50,565 bases of DNA from Thermodesulfobacteriaceae bacterium (GTDB lineage: Bacteria; Desulfobacterota; Thermodesulfobacteria; Thermodesulfobacteriales; Thermodesulfatatoraceae): contig WGCA01000059.1 in the NCBI GenBank assembly GCA_015494065.1, positions 1 to 50,565 of the forward strand, written 5' to 3'. The first letter of the stretch is position 1, and each line of letters opens with the position of its first letter. Below are positions 32,207 to 41,580 of this stretch, in pieces. The notes beneath the pieces were generated by a model that was not told the DNA's origin, made no database searches, and saw nothing but the letters and a program-made list of their open reading frames with translations. The translations under genes and the position numbers were made by a program.

Positions 32207-33598
32207 ATGTTAGAGGGCAAACTTAGAGGCCGCAAAGTGGTAGTCATGGGGTTTGGCCGTTCCGGGCAGGCCGCCTTGAGGCTCCTTTTGGTGTTGGGGG
32301 CCCGGGTGGTGGTCTCGGAGGCCAGGCCGCGGGAAAAGTTATCCGCCTCCCTTGTTAGGAATTTTGAGGAACAGGGAGTGGTTTTCGAAACCGGTGGGCA
32401 CCGTCCAGAGACCTTGACCCAGGCAGACCTGGTGGTGGTGAGCCCCGGGGTGCCCCGCCAGCAGTACGCCCCGGCGCTTGCCAAGGGGATCCCGGTTTGG
32501 GGTGAGTTGGAGCTGGCCTTTCGCTTTCTAACCCCCACCAAAAAGGTGATCGCCATCACCGGCACCAACGGCAAGACCACTACCACCGCTATGGTTACGG
32601 ATATTTTGCGCCTTTCGGGGCAACGGGTCTTTGTGGGCGGCAATTACGGGACCCCTCTTTCTGAATTTTTGCTGACCGGGGAGAAGGCGGAGGTGGTGGT
32701 CCTTGAGGTCTCCAGTTTTCAGCTTGAGACCATTGAGACCTTCCGCCCCAAAGTGGCGGTCATCTTAAACATCACTCCGGATCACCTGGAGCGTTACCGG
32801 GATTTTGAGGAATACGCGCTGGCCAAGGCCCGGATTTACGAAAATCAAAAGGCCGATGATTTCGTCATCCTGCCTGAAAAACTGCCCACCCCCCTTCCAT
32901 TCCCCCACGGGAAGGTCTTTTTCTTCGGCCACGAGACCAAGATTGGGGCCCGGCTGACCCCGGGCGGCTTTTTCCTCCAGTGGGAAGAGGAGAGGGAATT
33001 TTATTCTTTTGTAGGGTTCAAACCCCTTGGGGAACATAACCGCTTAAACTTTGCGGTGGCAGCCCTTGCGGCCCGTCTGGCCGGAGCCACCAAGGATGGG
33101 GTGCAGGAGGCAGTACGGGCCTTTGTGGGTTTTCCTCACCGGCTGGAATTTATAGGGAGTTTCGGAGGGGTGTATTTCGTTAACGATTCCAAGGCCACCA
33201 ACGTGGACGCCACGGTAAAGGCGCTTGAAGGCCTCTCAGCCCCCATCGTGCTTATCATGGGAGGGCAGCACAAGGGAGGTTCTTACCGCCCCCTGCTCTC
33301 CCTGGTCAAGGAAAAGGTGCGGTTACTCATTCTGATGGGGGAGTCCCGCTACCTGATGGCGGAAGATTTAGGAGGGGTAGTGGAGACCAAAATAGTGGAA
33401 AACCTCGAAGAGGCGGTGGCGGTGGCCATTTCAGAGGCCAGGGTAGGGGATACCGTGCTCCTTTCCCCTGCGGCGGCTAGTTTTGATCAGTTTGAAAATT
33501 ACCAAGAGCGGGGGGACGTTTTCCGCGAGCTGGTCCTGGGTTACGCCCCGCAATTTTTGGGGGAAGATAACCGGACCCAGCTCATAACTTACCACTGA
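32207..33598 (+). CDS. murD: UDP-MurNAc-L-alanine:D-glutamate ligase
   Basis: A 463-residue MurD. Motifs: VVVMGFGRSGQAALR, SPGVP, ATP loop AITGTNGKTTTTAM, VLEVSSFQLETI, HRLEFIGSFGGVYFVNDSKATN and the ending LLSPAAASFDQFENYQERG. It ends in TGA sharing one base with the murG ATG. In most dcw clusters ftsW stands between murD and murG; here there is no room for it. Confidence 0.96.
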   Translation: MLEGKLRGRKVVVMGFGRSGQAALRLLLVLGARVVVSEARPREKLSASLVRNFEEQGVVFETGGHRPETLTQADLVVVSPGVPRQQYAPALAKGIPVWGELELAFRFLTPTKKVIAITGTNGKTTTTAMVTDILRLSGQRVFVGGNYGTPLSEFLLTGEKAEVVVLEVSSFQLETIETFRPKVAVILNITPDHLERYRDFEEYALAKARIYENQKADDFVILPEKLPTPLPFPHGKVFFFGHETKIGARLTPGGFFLQWEEEREFYSFVGFKPLGEHNRLNFAVAALAARLAGATKDGVQEAVRAFVGFPHRLEFIGSFGGVYFVNDSKATNVDATVKALEGLSAPIVLIMGGQHKGGSYRPLLSLVKEKVRLLILMGESRYLMAEDLGGVVETKIVENLEEAVAVAISEARVGDTVLLSPAAASFDQFENYQERGDVFRELVLGYAPQFLGEDNRTQLITYH

Positions 33599-34662
33599 TG
33601 AGGATGATTATCGCCGGCGGAGGTACCGGAGGACATCTTTTTCCCGCCCTGGCCCTGGCGGAGGCCGTACGGGCCAGGGGAGGGGAAGTGCTTCTTCTGG
33701 GCAGTGGTCGTCAGATAGAAAGGATGGCCCTGGCCAAGGGGCCTTACCCCGTTAAGTTTTTGCCGACCGAAGGGGTGGCGGGGCGCAATTTCTTGGGAAA
33801 GGCTAGGGCCCTGGCAAAGCTCTTGTGGGCCACGTGGAAGGCCTTCGTGATCTTGCGCACCTTTGAGCCTCAGCTGGTCTTCGGGGTAGGGGGCTACGCC
33901 TCTTTGCCTTCCCTCCTGGCCGCCAGGTTAAGGGGGGTGAAGGCTGCCATTCACGAACAGAACGCTTTGCCCGGCCGGGCCAATCTGTTTTTGGCCAGGC
34001 TAGTCCACCGTATCTTTGTTACCTTCCCTTCCTCGGCGTCGTATTTTCCCCGGCAAAAGGTGGTGGTTTCGGGGATGCCCATAAGGGGGGAGGTGCGCAA
34101 GGAATATCCCCGGGAGCATGAGGGTCTTGGCCTGCTGGTCACCGGGGGCAGCCAGGGGGCCCGTTTTTTAAATAAACTCTTCGTTTCCCTGGCCCCGGAG
34201 CTAGCCAGAGTCCCCGGACTTTACCTAATCCACCAGACTGGGCCCCGGGATTACGAGTGGGTGCAGGCGGCCTACCGCAGGGCAGGCCTTGAGGCCGAGG
34301 TCAGACCTTTTATCACGGAGATGGGATGGGCCTACGCCCAGGCGGATCTCGTGGTCTGTCGGGCCGGGGCAGCCACCGTGGCCGAACTCTGCCTTTTGAA
34401 AAAACCGGCCATCCTGGTCCCTTATCCCTTCGCCATAAACGACCACCAGACGGCCAACGCTCAGTTTCTGGTAAGGGCCGGGGGAGCGGTTATGTGGCGT
34501 GAGGAAGAGATAGAACCGGCCCCGTTTAAGGAGACCCTGCTCAATCTCCTCCAGGACCACCGGCGCCTGAGGGTGATGGCACGAAATTTGGAAAATCTCC
34601 TTCCAGAAGACGCGCTAGCTATTATTCTCAGAGAGACGGAGGCTTTGGTGGCCCATGTTTAA
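33598..34662 (+). CDS. murG: Lipid II synthase (MurG GlcNAc transferase)
   Basis: A 354-residue GT28 transferase that adds GlcNAc to lipid I at the inner membrane face. Motifs: IIAGGGTGGHLFPALALAE, GVGGYASLPSLLAA, HEQNALPGRAN, LLVTGGSQGARFLN and CRAGAATVAELCLLKKPAILVPYP (broken here into CRAGAATVAEL and PAILVPYPFA). It overlaps murD by one base and murC by eight. Length is normal. Confidence 0.96.
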   Translation: MRMIIAGGGTGGHLFPALALAEAVRARGGEVLLLGSGRQIERMALAKGPYPVKFLPTEGVAGRNFLGKARALAKLLWATWKAFVILRTFEPQLVFGVGGYASLPSLLAARLRGVKAAIHEQNALPGRANLFLARLVHRIFVTFPSSASYFPRQKVVVSGMPIRGEVRKEYPREHEGLGLLVTGGSQGARFLNKLFVSLAPELARVPGLYLIHQTGPRDYEWVQAAYRRAGLEAEVRPFITEMGWAYAQADLVVCRAGAATVAELCLLKKPAILVPYPFAINDHQTANAQFLVRAGGAVMWREEEIEPAPFKETLLNLLQDHRRLRVMARNLENLLPEDALAIILRETEALVAHV

Positions 34663-36052
34663 CTGGAAAAGGTTTCACTTTATCGGGATCGGTGGCATCG
34701 GGATGAGTGGTCTGGCCCGGCTCCTTTTGAAAATGGGCTATGAGGTTTCTGGTTCGGACCTTAAGGCCTCAGAGATTACCCGTGCTCTGGCTCGGGAGGG
34801 GGCCCGGATTTTTTACGGTCATCATCCCCGCCAGGTACACGGGGCTGAAGTGGTGGTCTATTCCTCCGCTATCAAACCCGAGAACCCGGAACTGGTTGAG
34901 GCCCGCAGGCTCGGTCTTAAGGTGATGCCCCGGGCCGAAATGCTGGTGGAAATCATGAAACTGCACCGCCAAAACATCGTGGTGGCCGGGGCCCACGGCA
35001 AAACCACCACGTCTTCCATGCTGGGGGCCGTCCTTTCCACCGCTGGGCTGAGCCCTACCGTGGCGGTGGGGGGGAAGGTCAACGGGTTTGAGGGAAACGC
35101 CTGGCTCGGGTGCAGGGACTATTTGGTCGCTGAGGCCGACGAAAGTGACGGCTCCTTTCTCAGGATGGCCCCGGATCTGGCGGTTATCACCAATATCGAC
35201 GCCGAACACCTGGATTATTACGCCTCTTATGAAGAAATAGAAGAGGCCTTTTGGGCTTTTGCCAACCGGGTAAGACCAGGAGGGGCCCTGGTCGTCTGTG
35301 CGGACGACCAGGGGGTGCAAAGGTTGCTCCGAAGGCTTGATGGGGGGCCGGCGGTCATAACTTACGGGGTGGAGGCGAGGGCCGATTTTACCGCCAAGGT
35401 GCAGGAGACCAGCCGCTTCAGCCTCTTTACCGTTTACGAAAAGGGGTGCCCTTTAGGCGAGGTCTTCTTGCGGCTGCCCGGCTTACATAACGTGCAAAAC
35501 GCCCTGGCCACTATCGCCGTGGCCCGGCGTCTTCGGCTTCCTTTTGAAAAGATACGGCAGGGGCTTTCCTCTTTTAAAGGGGTGCGGCGGCGCTTTGAAC
35601 TGAAAGGCGAAGTAGGGGGGGTCGCCGTTTTTGACGATTACGCCCATCATCCTACCGAGATCAGGGTGACGGTCTCTGCCTTCAAGAAGGCTTATCCTAA
35701 AAGGCGTCTGGTGGTGGTGTTTCAGCCCCACCGCTATACCAGGACCAAGGCCCTTTTCGAAGATTTCTTAAAGGTCTTTGACCAGGTGGACGTTCTTCTG
35801 GTCACCGAGATTTATCCAGCGGCTGAGACCCCTCTGCCCGGGGTCTCGGGCGAGGCCCTCTACCAGGCCTTAAAGACTAGGCGTAAAAGACTCCCCACTT
35901 ATTACGCCCCGGACCGGGCCCTGGTGCTGGCAAGGCTTCTGGAGATCACCAGGCCTGGGGACCTGGTAGTCACCATGGGAGCGGGAGACATCTATCGTTT
36001 GGGGGAGGAGTTTCTCAAGGAATTAGGGCTGGTCAGGGAAGAGGTAGCGTGA
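34655..36052 (+). CDS. murC: UDP-MurNAc:L-alanine ligase
   Basis: A 465-residue MurC, first of the stem-peptide ligases. It begins FHFIGIGGIGMSGLARLL, with ATP loop VAGAHGKTTTSSML, EADESDGSFL, ITNIDAEHLDYY, FDDYAHHPTEI and VFQPHRYTRT. All key motifs are present. It overlaps murG (eight bases) and murB (ATGA). Confidence 0.96.
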   Translation: MFNWKRFHFIGIGGIGMSGLARLLLKMGYEVSGSDLKASEITRALAREGARIFYGHHPRQVHGAEVVVYSSAIKPENPELVEARRLGLKVMPRAEMLVEIMKLHRQNIVVAGAHGKTTTSSMLGAVLSTAGLSPTVAVGGKVNGFEGNAWLGCRDYLVAEADESDGSFLRMAPDLAVITNIDAEHLDYYASYEEIEEAFWAFANRVRPGGALVVCADDQGVQRLLRRLDGGPAVITYGVEARADFTAKVQETSRFSLFTVYEKGCPLGEVFLRLPGLHNVQNALATIAVARRLRLPFEKIRQGLSSFKGVRRRFELKGEVGGVAVFDDYAHHPTEIRVTVSAFKKAYPKRRLVVVFQPHRYTRTKALFEDFLKVFDQVDVLLVTEIYPAAETPLPGVSGEALYQALKTRRKRLPTYYAPDRALVLARLLEITRPGDLVVTMGAGDIYRLGEEFLKELGLVREEVA

Positions 36053-36942
36053 AGAAAAGATTTGTCAAACCCAAAAATTTGGGCCTTTCCGTTAAAGAGA
36101 TGGTCTCTTTGAGCCATTACACCACCTTTAAGGTGGGAGGGCCCGTTGACCTCTTCTTTGAACCCGAGAACATCTGGGAACTGGCCAGGGTTTGTACCTT
36201 TTTAGAGGAAGAGGGTATCCCCAAATTTTTGCTTGGGGGAGGAAGTAACCTCTTAGTCCGCGACGGTGGGGTGCGGGGAGCCTGCCTTTCGCTGAGAAAG
36301 TTGCGCGGCTTTGAGGTACAGGGTGAGGAACTCTGGGTGGAAGCAGGTCTTTCCCTCAAATCCCTCCTGGATCTATGTGTGCAACATGGTCTTTCAGGGC
36401 TTGAATTTTTAAGCGGGGTGCCGGCCACGGTGGGTGGGGCGGTGGCCATGAACGCCGGGGCTTTTGGCTTTGAGATAAAAGATTTTTTGACCCAGGTGAC
36501 CCTCCTTATGCAGGGGCGCTTCGTCACCCGGCCCCGGGATAGTCTGGCCTTTTCTTACCGGGGCCTTGGCCTGCCTAAAGGGGCGGTGGTGGTGGCGGCG
36601 AGATTCAGACTTAGCCGCCGCACCCCACAGGAAGTGCGGGAGAAGCTCTCTTTTTACCTTAAAGAGCGTCGCCGGCGCCAGCCCCTTTCTTTCCCCTCAG
36701 CCGGATGTGTGTTTAAGAATCCCGGCCAAGTGGCCGCGGGCTACCTTATTGAAGCCGCGGGTCTTAAAGGTTTTAGCCGGGGTGGGGCGCAAATTTCGCG
36801 CAAACACGCCAATTTTATCATTAACCGGGGCAGGGCCCGGGCAGATGATATCTTGTTTCTGGTAGACTTGGTTAAAGAAGAGGTCTTTCGTCAATTCGGC
36901 CTGGAACTTGAAGAGGAGATCAAAATTGTGGGCGAGGCTTAG
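36049..36942 (+). CDS. murB: UDP-N-acetylenolpyruvoylglucosamine reductase
   Basis: A 297-residue FAD enzyme that reduces enolpyruvyl-UDP-GlcNAc to UDP-MurNAc. Motifs: TTFKVGGPVDLFFEP, LLGGGSNLLVRDGG, FLSGVPATVGGAVAMNAGAFG, FSYRGLGLPKG and the catalytic SAGCVFKNPG, then HANFIINRG. It overlaps murC by four bases. MurA is not in the window. Confidence 0.95.
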   Translation: MKKRFVKPKNLGLSVKEMVSLSHYTTFKVGGPVDLFFEPENIWELARVCTFLEEEGIPKFLLGGGSNLLVRDGGVRGACLSLRKLRGFEVQGEELWVEAGLSLKSLLDLCVQHGLSGLEFLSGVPATVGGAVAMNAGAFGFEIKDFLTQVTLLMQGRFVTRPRDSLAFSYRGLGLPKGAVVVAARFRLSRRTPQEVREKLSFYLKERRRRQPLSFPSAGCVFKNPGQVAAGYLIEAAGLKGFSRGGAQISRKHANFIINRGRARADDILFLVDLVKEEVFRQFGLELEEEIKIVGEA

Positions 36943-37696
36943 GTCAGGCTTAACAATGGTGGCCATTTTGGCGGTTTTGGCCGGGGGGATCGCCGCCTCC
37001 CGGCTTATCAAGACCAGCCCCTATTTTCGGCTCCAAAAGATCCAGGTCGAATTAAAGGGAGCCCGGTTTTTGGATAAGGCTAAGATTATCAAGCTTTCCG
37101 GGCTGGTTCTGGGGCAGAACCTTTTTGAAATTGACCTTGACCAGGTCAAAAACCGGCTGGAGCAAGACCCCTGGGTGGCGGAAGTCTTTGTCGCCCGTAA
37201 ATATCCCGATACCATTTATTTAAAGGCCTGTGAGGAAAACCCCGTGGCCATGGTGGCTACCCCGAAAGGGATCTGGCTGGTGAACCGGAAGGGGGTCCTT
37301 TTTGCGCGGGCCCCACACCAGCTCCTTAAGGAGCTGCCGGCCCTGGTGGGGCTTTCTAAAGAAGAAATCAAAAGGCGCCGCCTTTCAGTCAGCCGGAGTG
37401 CCGCCCTTGACCTGCTTGCCTGGCTTAAAGAAAAAGAGGACGTGGTCCCCCCTTACGCCAATATTTCCCAGCTCAAATTTGAACCGGATGGTTTCTGGCT
37501 GCTTACGCGGGATGCCCTGCGGATCAGATTTAGCGGCAACACAGCACAAGAGCTTAGGCAGGCTTACCGCAAGCTAGATTGTATCTTGGTCTATCTATAT
37601 GAAACAAACCAATACGCGCGGGTTAAGGCGATCCGACTGGATTACCCCGCTGATAAAGCGGCTTTTGCTTTTAAAAAAGCCAGGAGAAAGAGCTAG
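36926..37696 (+). CDS. ftsQ: Cell division protein FtsQ
   Basis: A bitopic division protein of about 256 residues. A membrane helix (MVAILAVLAGGIAASRLI) is followed by a POTRA domain (FRLQKIQVELKGARFL; LSGLVLGQNLFEID; LEQDPWVAEVFVARKYPDT) and an FtsQ beta domain. The start is uncertain: TTG 36926 has GAGGAG seven bases upstream and overlaps murB by 17 bases; TTG 36908 and ATG 36956 are alternatives. FtsQ links the FtsL/FtsB complex to the septum. ftsA begins on the next base after its stop. Confidence 0.9.
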   Translation: MWARLRSGLTMVAILAVLAGGIAASRLIKTSPYFRLQKIQVELKGARFLDKAKIIKLSGLVLGQNLFEIDLDQVKNRLEQDPWVAEVFVARKYPDTIYLKACEENPVAMVATPKGIWLVNRKGVLFARAPHQLLKELPALVGLSKEEIKRRRLSVSRSAALDLLAWLKEKEDVVPPYANISQLKFEPDGFWLLTRDALRIRFSGNTAQELRQAYRKLDCILVYLYETNQYARVKAIRLDYPADKAAFAFKKARRKS

Positions 37697-38890
37697 ATGA
37701 TCGTAGGGCTTGACGTGGGCACCACCAAGGTCTGTTGCCTGGTGGCGGAAGAGATAGAAGACGAGCTCCGGGTCTTGGGCCTGGGGCTGGCCCACGCCAC
37801 GGGGCTTAGGCGTGGGGTGGTGGTCAACATTGAAAGCACGGTAAGTGCCATCGTGGAGGCCGTGCGCCAGGCCGAAGAGGCCTGCGGCGAAGAAATAAGG
37901 GAGGTTATCGTTGGTATCGCTGGCACCCATATCCGCAGCCAGCAGAGCCACGGCGTCATCGCCCTAAGAAACGGGGAAGTGACCCCGGAAGACGTAGACA
38001 AAGTAATAGAAGCGGCCCGGGCCATTAATCTCCCTAACGACCGCCTTATTCTGCACGCCATCCCCCAGGAATATATCGTGGATGAGCAGGGTGGTATCGA
38101 ACAGCCGGTGGGGATGAGTGGGGTGCGGCTTGAGGTAAAGGTCCACCTGATCACGGCGGCGGCCTCGGCGGTGCACAATCTAGTCAAGTGTGTGGAGAAG
38201 GCGGGGCTTGCCGTAGAGGCAGTGGTGCTTCAGCCCTTAGCCTCAGCGGAGGCGGTACTCACCGAGGAGGAAAAACAACTGGGAGTGGCCCTCATAGACT
38301 TCGGCGGTGGCACCACGGACGTGGCGGTTTTCCTAGAAGGGACCCTGCGTCATACCGGGGCCGTTGGGGTAGGGGGGCAGATCCTTACCAGTGATCTCAC
38401 CGTCGGGCTCAGGACCACCATGTCCGCGGCCGAAAGGCTGAAAGTGCACTACGGCTGCTGTCTGGCCCCGATGGTGCCGCGGGAAGAATATATCGAGGTA
38501 CCGGGGCTGGGAAACCGTCCGGCCCGGAAGTTGTCCCGCCAGGTCCTGGCTGAAATCCTTGAGCCGCGGGTGGAAGAGCTTTTGGAGATCATCAACACGG
38601 AACTTGAGCGGTCGGGGCTTAAGCCCCGTTTGGGCTCAGGGGCGGTGATTACCGGAGGTTCAGCCCTGCTTCCGGGCTTGATCGAAATGGCGGATCAGAT
38701 CTTTGAATTACCTACTCGCATAGGTTATCCGCGTAAGCTCTCGGGGCTTTCTGAAGAGGTCTATCATCCGCGCCTGGCCACCGCGGTAGGGCTGGTGCTT
38801 TTTGGGCGCAACCTGGGGGCGGAGCGCCCGCGTAGTTCCCCTAAAAATCCCTTTAAAAAAATTCTGGAATTTTTCGGGAGGGGATTATGA
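37697..38890 (+). CDS. ftsA: Cell division protein FtsA
   Basis: A 397-residue actin-like ATPase that tethers FtsZ to the membrane. Motifs: [18 protein letters not shown] (phosphate 1), the SHMA/1C-domain region ([19 protein letters not shown]), [15 protein letters not shown] (phosphate 2) and [13 protein letters not shown]. The C-terminus [14 protein letters not shown] is the amphipathic membrane-binding helix. It overlaps ftsZ by four bases, so membrane attachment of the ring appears intact in this organism. Confidence 0.97.
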   Translation: MIVGLDVGTTKVCCLVAEEIEDELRVLGLGLAHATGLRRGVVVNIESTVSAIVEAVRQAEEACGEEIREVIVGIAGTHIRSQQSHGVIALRNGEVTPEDVDKVIEAARAINLPNDRLILHAIPQEYIVDEQGGIEQPVGMSGVRLEVKVHLITAAASAVHNLVKCVEKAGLAVEAVVLQPLASAEAVLTEEEKQLGVALIDFGGGTTDVAVFLEGTLRHTGAVGVGGQILTSDLTVGLRTTMSAAERLKVHYGCCLAPMVPREEYIEVPGLGNRPARKLSRQVLAEILEPRVEELLEIINTELERSGLKPRLGSGAVITGGSALLPGLIEMADQIFELPTRIGYPRKLSGLSEEVYHPRLATAVGLVLFGRNLGAERPRSSPKNPFKKILEFFGRGL

Positions 38891-40047
38891 GCTTTGAATT
38901 CGTAGAAACCGACCACCAGGCCAAGATCAAAGTCATCGGCGTGGGCGGAGCTGGTGGTAACGCCGTCAAAAACATGATCAGCAAGGGCCTTAAAGGGGTA
39001 GAGTTTATCGTGGCCAATACGGACTACCGGGTGCTCGACCTTTCCCCCGCCCCGCTAAAGATTCAGCTCGGCAAGGAGTTGACCAAGGGGCTGGGGGCCG
39101 GGGGCAACCCGGAAGTGGGTAAAGAGGCGGCCCTTGAGGCGGAAGAGGAAATAAGACAGGCCCTGGCCGGGGCGGACATGGTTTTTATCACCGCCGGTCT
39201 CGGTGGGGGTACGGGGACCGGAGCGGCCCCGATTATCGCCCGCATCAGTAAGGAACTCGGGGCCTTGACCGTAGCGGTGGTGACCAAACCCTTCAGCTTT
39301 GAAGGGCGCCCCAGGGCCAAAGTAGCGGAAAAGGGCCTTCAGGAACTACGTCGGGAAGTGGACACCATTATTACGATTCCTAACGATCGCTTGAGGGCCT
39401 TGGCCTCGCCCAAGGCCAAACTCCTTGACATGTTTAAACAGGCCGACGACGTACTCTATTATGCGGTGCGGGGTATTTCAGACCTCATCCTCTTTCCCGG
39501 TTACGTCAACCTTGACTTTGCTGACGTCCGGGCGGTGATGAGTGAGATGGGGATGGCGCTGATGGGGACCGGGGTCGCTAGTGGAGAAAACCGTGCCGAA
39601 GAAGCGGCGCAGATGGCTATTTCAAGCCCGCTCCTGGATGACGTTTCCATCGCCGGGGCCCGAGGGGTACTCTTAAATATTACGGCTTCCGCCGAGACCC
39701 TTACCATGGAAGAGACGGAATACATTTCCGAGCTGGTTTCCAAAGAGGCCCACGAAGAGGCCAAAATCTTCTGGGGCGTGGTTTTTGACGAAGAGGCCGG
39801 GGAAGAGCTGCGGGTCACCGTGGTGGCTACGGGGATCGGGGCCAAAGAAGAGACGGCTCCGGCTGAGCTGGCGGAGCCAGTCCTTACCGAGGAACTTTCG
39901 CAAAAGGTGGAAAAGATCGCCCCGCATCTTGAGCGGAAGAAGGAGGTCAGGCCTCCGTTACGCAAGAAAGGGCCGCGAATTTTAGACCGGCTTCCTTCCG
40001 AAGAGGAACTGGAGATCCCGGCCTTCTTAAGACGTAAGGCCGATTAA
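38887..40047 (+). CDS. ftsZ: Cell division protein FtsZ
   Basis: A 386-residue tubulin-like GTPase. Motifs: [26 protein letters not shown], the tubulin signature [12 protein letters not shown] (about residues 105-115) and the T7 loop region [12 protein letters not shown] linker of ~50 residues ends in [12 protein letters not shown], the conserved peptide that binds FtsA. It is the last gene of the operon, and its stop overlaps the convergent DUF3135 gene. Confidence 0.98.
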   Translation: MSFEFVETDHQAKIKVIGVGGAGGNAVKNMISKGLKGVEFIVANTDYRVLDLSPAPLKIQLGKELTKGLGAGGNPEVGKEAALEAEEEIRQALAGADMVFITAGLGGGTGTGAAPIIARISKELGALTVAVVTKPFSFEGRPRAKVAEKGLQELRREVDTIITIPNDRLRALASPKAKLLDMFKQADDVLYYAVRGISDLILFPGYVNLDFADVRAVMSEMGMALMGTGVASGENRAEEAAQMAISSPLLDDVSIAGARGVLLNITASAETLTMEETEYISELVSKEAHEEAKIFWGVVFDEEAGEELRVTVVATGIGAKEETAPAELAEPVLTEELSQKVEKIAPHLERKKEVRPPLRKKGPRILDRLPSEEELEIPAFLRRKAD

Positions 40048-40427
40048 ACGCGCCGCGGAAAGGGTATCACCTTGGCCTCGGGCCCTCCCTTTTTTAAAGA
40101 CTGAGGGCGCGGGGCTTTCCCCTGCTGGATATCCTTTAAGAGGTCGCGCAGGGTCTCCACGGCTTCTAAAAAACCTCCTTCACCGTAAACCATCTCCATC
40201 AGCATATCGTGGAGTCTGATGGCCGCCGCCAGAGGGGTCTTGGTCCTTTCCCGCTCCCGGTCAATACGCCACTGGAGCTGCTTGAGCCGTAAACGGTTTT
40301 CCGGAGCAGCCGCCTCTATGGTCTGTTCAATTAACTCCCGTCGCCTTTTCTCAAAAAGGTCCGGGTCTTTCCGGGCCAATGCGGCCATTTCTTCAAACCA
40401 TTCTTCAAAAGAGCCCGTCTGAGACAT
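40044..40427 (-). CDS. DUF3135 family protein
   Basis: A 127-residue soluble protein, mostly helical and highly charged, fitting DUF3135: [20 protein letters not shown], then [20 protein letters not shown] and HDMLMEMV. The family is known from gamma- and deltaproteobacteria-like genomes with no assigned function. It is 11 bases downstream of the YkgJ-type gene on the same strand, so the two likely form an operon. Confidence 0.75.
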   Translation of the reverse strand: MSQTGSFEEWFEEMAALARKDPDLFEKRRRELIEQTIEAAAPENRLRLKQLQWRIDRERERTKTPLAAAIRLHDMLMEMVYGEGGFLEAVETLRDLLKDIQQGKAPRPQSLKKGGPEAKVIPFPRRV

Positions 40428-40438
40428 CCTGGCCCCCG

Positions 40439-41254
40439 TTAAATAGGCTTGACTTTCTTCTCTTTGGGCAAGTCTTTCTTAATGGGGACGTGTTTTTCCC
40501 CGTAAAGGACGGTCTTTAGCCACTTAAAACCGAATTGTAATAGGGCAAGGTCGTCTTCCTTTATCTTTTCAAGGGTTTCTTTATCCACTTCGTAGATGTC
40601 AAGGAAGCGACTTTCGAAGACAAAACTCCTGAACCGTTCCGGGTTGGTGCTTACCATGAAAAAGAGTTCAAGGCTCTTGCGAGGCACTTCTATCGGGCCA
40701 AGGGATTCCTTTTTCATGACGATCTCGGCCCACTCCAGCACCGGCTCTTCGAACTCGGGGATCCCTTGGGAGCGGCGGTATTCTTCCACCGTGATCTCAG
40801 GGCCGGTATCAAGCCCTTGGCAGAAACCCTCTTTGACCAGATAATAGAAATCTTCGTTGCGCCCTTCGTCACGGTTACGGAAGATTCCTAGACCTAAAGG
40901 GTAATAGCGGCAGGCCAAGGGGCGGTCCTCATAGACCTGGCAGCCCTTTTCCGAAACGAAAGGGCAGGTCTTATGTTCGTCGTCCCGCATCTTAAGGCGC
41001 GCTACCGGCAGCTTGGACTTGGGCAGAATAAAAGGTTCGGTGTAAAGGACCAGGAACTGGTCGGTGCTTAACTTCAAACGGTTGCGCAGGCGCAAGATGT
41101 CATAAGGGGTCAAAGGGAGATAAAGGTCCGAACAGCAGAGCTTGAAACACGGGACCCCCGGACCACATTGAAACTTGATCTTGGTGTGGGGTTCCAGCTT
41201 GATAGGGACTATGATCCGGTCTGTTCCTCGCAACTCGGTGATGGCTTGGCCCAT
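40439..41254 (-). CDS. YkgJ-type cysteine-cluster (CxxCxxxCC) protein
   Basis: 271 residues from ATG 41254, which has GAGGAGG six bases upstream; the frame extends further but without support. It holds a CxCx-cluster domain of the YkgJ family: FQCGPGVPCFKLCCSDLYL, then TCPFVSEKGCQVYEDRPLACRYYP (cut here: CPFVSEKGCQVYEDRPLAC). Eight or so cysteines suggest zinc or iron-sulfur binding; the family is annotated as metal-chelating with unknown role. The ~100 C-terminal residues are not recognised. It has its own promoter, divergent from the cytochrome gene. Confidence 0.8.
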   Translation of the reverse strand: MGQAITELRGTDRIIVPIKLEPHTKIKFQCGPGVPCFKLCCSDLYLPLTPYDILRLRNRLKLSTDQFLVLYTEPFILPKSKLPVARLKMRDDEHKTCPFVSEKGCQVYEDRPLACRYYPLGLGIFRNRDEGRNEDFYYLVKEGFCQGLDTGPEITVEEYRRSQGIPEFEEPVLEWAEIVMKKESLGPIEVPRKSLELFFMVSTNPERFRSFVFESRFLDIYEVDKETLEKIKEDDLALLQFGFKWLKTVLYGEKHVPIKKDLPKEKKVKPI

Positions 41255-41289
41255 AATGCCTCCTCTGGCGCTTACGGTATCTTCACTAA

Positions 41290-41318
41290 ATACTAGTCCA
41301 GGCCGTAAAAAAGGGCAA
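41290..41318 (-). promoter_or_regulatory. Promoter of the YkgJ-type gene
   Basis: On the minus strand TTGCCC (41313-41318) and TAGTAT (41290-41295) are 17 bases apart, about 36 bases upstream of the chosen ATG. Confidence 0.5.
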
Positions 41319-41497
41319 ATTTTATTTGCGTCCAATGGCTGGAAGAAAGCCAAAATGCCCTTTTTTAAAGGGGCAACAGCTTCGGCGCTTTATAATGCGG
41401 AGTTCTTATGACCGATATTGTTTAAATTGAGAAAGTCCAAGCGAAACTTTCGCGCATTTAGACCACCTAAATTCTTAAAAAACTAGCAAACCTAAAG

Positions 41498-41537
41498 AAA
41501 ATTCTTGCCAAAGGATGAATTTGGCTCTAAGAATTTT
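41498..41537 (+). promoter_or_regulatory. Cytochrome promoter bracketed by a 9-bp inverted repeat
   Basis: TTGCCA (41505-41510) and TAAGAA (41528-41533) are 17 bases apart. AAAATTCTT (41498-41506) and AAGAATTTT (41529-41537) form a perfect inverted repeat whose arms cover the two promoter elements. This suggests regulated expression of the octaheme cytochrome; the regulator is unknown. The rest of the 326-base gap (41255-41580) holds no gene; a TATAAT near 41391 has no matching -35. Confidence 0.45.
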
Positions 41538-41580
41538 ATTAGATCAAATTTAGTAACTATTAAACAGAAGGGGGGATTTT

